Shown piece after piece: positions 22,222-23,740 of a stretch of DNA of 23,740 bases; the first letter of the stretch is position 1; each line of letters opens with the position of its first letter. Source of the DNA: an uncultured Prevotella sp. (GTDB taxonomy: Bacteria; Bacteroidota; Bacteroidia; Bacteroidales; Bacteroidaceae); contig CALNBT010000080.1 of assembly GCA_937874345.1 (NCBI GenBank), forward strand, positions 1 through 23,740, read 5' to 3'. A model generated the notes under the pieces. The model made no database searches, was not told the DNA's origin, and worked only from the letters and a program-made list of their open reading frames with translations. The translations under genes and the position numbers were made by a program.

Positions 22222-23223
22222 ATGAACGATTTTAAAAGAAACATAGCCATCATCTGTGGTGGCGATTCTTCCGAACACAATGTATCCCTTCGCTCTGCCA
22301 GAGGCCTATACTCCTTTTTTGACAAAGAGCGTTACAACGTCTATATAGTTGAAGTAAAGGGATTAGATTGGAACGTTAATCTAGAAAATGGTGATACCTT
22401 AGCTATCGACAAGAATGATTTCTCGTTTATGATAGATGGTAAGGCTATCGTTTTTGATTACGCTTATATTACCATTCACGGCACTCCCGGTGAAAATGGT
22501 ATCATGCAAGGCTACTTTGAACTCATACATCTGCCATTTTCTACCAGCAGTGTGCTGGTTGAGGCCATGACGTTTGATAAGTATGTATTAAATCAATACC
22601 TTGGCAGTTTCGGCGTGAATGTGGCTAAGAACATCTTGGTTCGTCGCGGAGAGGAAGAAAGTCTCTCTGACAAATATGTGGAAGAGATTGTTGGGATGCC
22701 TTGTTTTGTGAAGCCTGCTGCCGATGGTTCAAGTTTCGGTATCTCGAAAGTCAAGAACACAGATCAGTTGATTCCTGCCCTTCGTGTGGCCTTTATGGAA
22801 AGTGATACTGCCATGATAGAGCAGTACCTGGAAGGAACCGAAATCTCAATAGGATGCTACAAGACCAAGGATAAATCTGTTGTTTTTCCGGCAACCGAGG
22901 TTGTAACCAGCAATGAGTTCTTTGATTACGATGCCAAATACAATGGTCAGGTGCAAGAAATTACACCAGCCCGCATTTCTGACGAAACGGCAAAGAGGGT
23001 TGCTGAGGAGACAAGCAAAATATACGATCTTCTACGTTGCAATGGAATTATACGCATCGACTACATCATTACGAAAGCTGCCGATGGAAAAGATCAAATC
23101 AACATGCTGGAGGTAAATACCACTCCTGGTATGACTCCTACCAGTTTCATTCCCCAGCAGGTAAAAGCTGCCGGCTTGAACATCACTGATGTGTTGACGG
23201 ATATCGTTGAAAATCAGTTTTAA
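22222..23223 (+). CDS. ddl: D-alanine--D-alanine ligase
   Basis: ATP-dependent ligase that makes the D-Ala-D-Ala end of the peptidoglycan precursor in the cytoplasm. 333 residues with the ATP-grasp layout: N-terminal IAIICGGDSSEHNVSLRSA, then HGTPGENGIMQGYFELI, the Lys-bearing FVKPAADGSSFGISKV, the omega-loop FFDYDAKYNG, and GIIRIDYII with LEVNTTPGMTPTSFIPQQ for metal and phosphate binding. The omega-loop Tyr (DYDAKY) is that of true D-Ala-D-Ala ligases rather than D-Ala-D-Lac enzymes, so no vancomycin-type change is suggested. It is tightly linked to rluD upstream and to a lipoprotein gene 29 bases downstream. Confidence 0.97.
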   Translation: MNDFKRNIAIICGGDSSEHNVSLRSARGLYSFFDKERYNVYIVEVKGLDWNVNLENGDTLAIDKNDFSFMIDGKAIVFDYAYITIHGTPGENGIMQGYFELIHLPFSTSSVLVEAMTFDKYVLNQYLGSFGVNVAKNILVRRGEEESLSDKYVEEIVGMPCFVKPAADGSSFGISKVKNTDQLIPALRVAFMESDTAMIEQYLEGTEISIGCYKTKDKSVVFPATEVVTSNEFFDYDAKYNGQVQEITPARISDETAKRVAEETSKIYDLLRCNGIIRIDYIITKAADGKDQINMLEVNTTPGMTPTSFIPQQVKAAGLNITDVLTDIVENQF

Positions 23224-23252
23224 ACCGAACGGTTTCTAAACGTAACCAGGAC

Positions 23253-23740
23253 ATGCTGAAAAAAGGTATATTGGCTTTTGCCCTTCTGTTGGTGCTAGTT
23301 GCCTGTACCGTTGGCAACTACGATACGGGCGATGGTACCTATTCATATCTGAAGGCAGAGATGGTAGACATGCATACGGTTGCTGCCAACCAGGTGGGTT
23401 CTGCTCAGACCGATGGAGGTGAGACGCTAACCTTCAATCCGCCTTATCTATGCAGTTGGGCAACGACGCCCGATAGTACTTATCGGGCCATGCTGTATTA
23501 TAATGCCTTTCAGAATAATGCCAAACCTGTTTCTGCCATGAACGTATATGTATTATGGCCATCAAGAACAGCAAAGGTTGTGGCTATGGATCCAGTGAAG
23601 ATGGAAAGCATGTGGTTAAGCGAAAATAAGAAATACATCAACGTCAGGTTGGGAGTGTTAACGGGCAAGTCTGATGATGCAAATGCCAAACACAATATCG
23701 GTGTTGTCCAACAAAAAGTAGACATTAACGACCAAGGCCA
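23253..23740 (+). CDS. Small lipoprotein, 5' part (NigD-like, tentative)
   Basis: The frame is open from ATG 23253 to the window end (162 codons), so the 3' end is missing. It begins MLKKGILAFALLLVLVACTV, with lipobox LVAC (Cys18), so it is a lipoprotein. The mature part starts NYDTGDGTYSYLKAEMVDMH, then a Gly-Gly turn (TDGGETLTFNP), TYRAMLYYN, and VYVLWPSRTAK; this beta-rich pattern and the order of motifs recall NigD-like lipoproteins of Bacteroidota, but I cannot confirm that family by eye. It follows ddl by 29 bases and is probably part of the same transcript. Confidence 0.78.
   Translation, partial: MLKKGILAFALLLVLVACTVGNYDTGDGTYSYLKAEMVDMHTVAANQVGSAQTDGGETLTFNPPYLCSWATTPDSTYRAMLYYNAFQNNAKPVSAMNVYVLWPSRTAKVVAMDPVKMESMWLSENKKYINVRLGVLTGKSDDANAKHNIGVVQQKVDINDQG

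Noticed and set aside
1..23740. CRISPR arrays, tRNA or rRNA genes, insertion sequences, phage genes, defence systems
   Set aside because: I looked for regularly spaced repeats, tRNA-like folds, transposase or integrase motifs and nuclease or helicase operons and saw none; the stretches between genes are short.

Overview
The window looks like chromosomal DNA of a Bacteroidota member, most probably a Prevotella-like genus (Prevotellaceae). The support is a SusC/SusD outer-membrane pair, moderate-to-low G+C, near absence of Shine-Dalgarno sequences, many promoters of the Bacteroidota form TTTG-N19-TAnnTTTG, and family-typical proteins (Bacteroidota-type LpxH, ChuR-like anSME, PASTA protein beside RluD and Ddl). 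The genus is inferred from protein style, not from a search.

Layout. 1-476: 3' end of sufS (+). 496-771: small hypothetical membrane protein (-) with its own promoter. 911-2469: rnhB and a divergent WYL-type regulator (+). 2470-2939: AT-rich promoter and leader region. 2940-8799: susC, susD and a third lipoprotein (+), closed by a strong terminator. 9093-10847: a three-domain DUF2156-GNAT-SCP2-like protein (-). 11048-13312: pta-ackA (+), acetate formation with ATP gain, followed by two hairpins. 13519-16247: lpxH, SGNH hydrolase and anSME (-), tightly spaced and probably one operon. 16407-16727: SufT/MIP18-type Fe-S protein (-). 17084-17845: radC (-). 17908-18960: family 2 glycosyltransferase (-). 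19123-19689: efp (-), divergent from rpmH at 19878-20033 (+). 20323-23223: PASTA membrane protein, rluD and ddl (+). 23253-end: 5' part of a small lipoprotein gene (+).

Most of the window is core metabolism and cell-envelope housekeeping: acetate fermentation, Fe-S assembly, translation, lipid A, peptidoglycan precursors. The accessory-looking parts are the enzyme-less SusCD locus with an uncharacterised third lipoprotein, the fused acyltransferase-like gene, and the anSME/SGNH pair. I found no CRISPR array, phage, insertion sequence, tRNA or rRNA, and no clear candidate for a new defence or mobile system. The best leads are the SusCD locus with its unknown substrate and the fusion protein.
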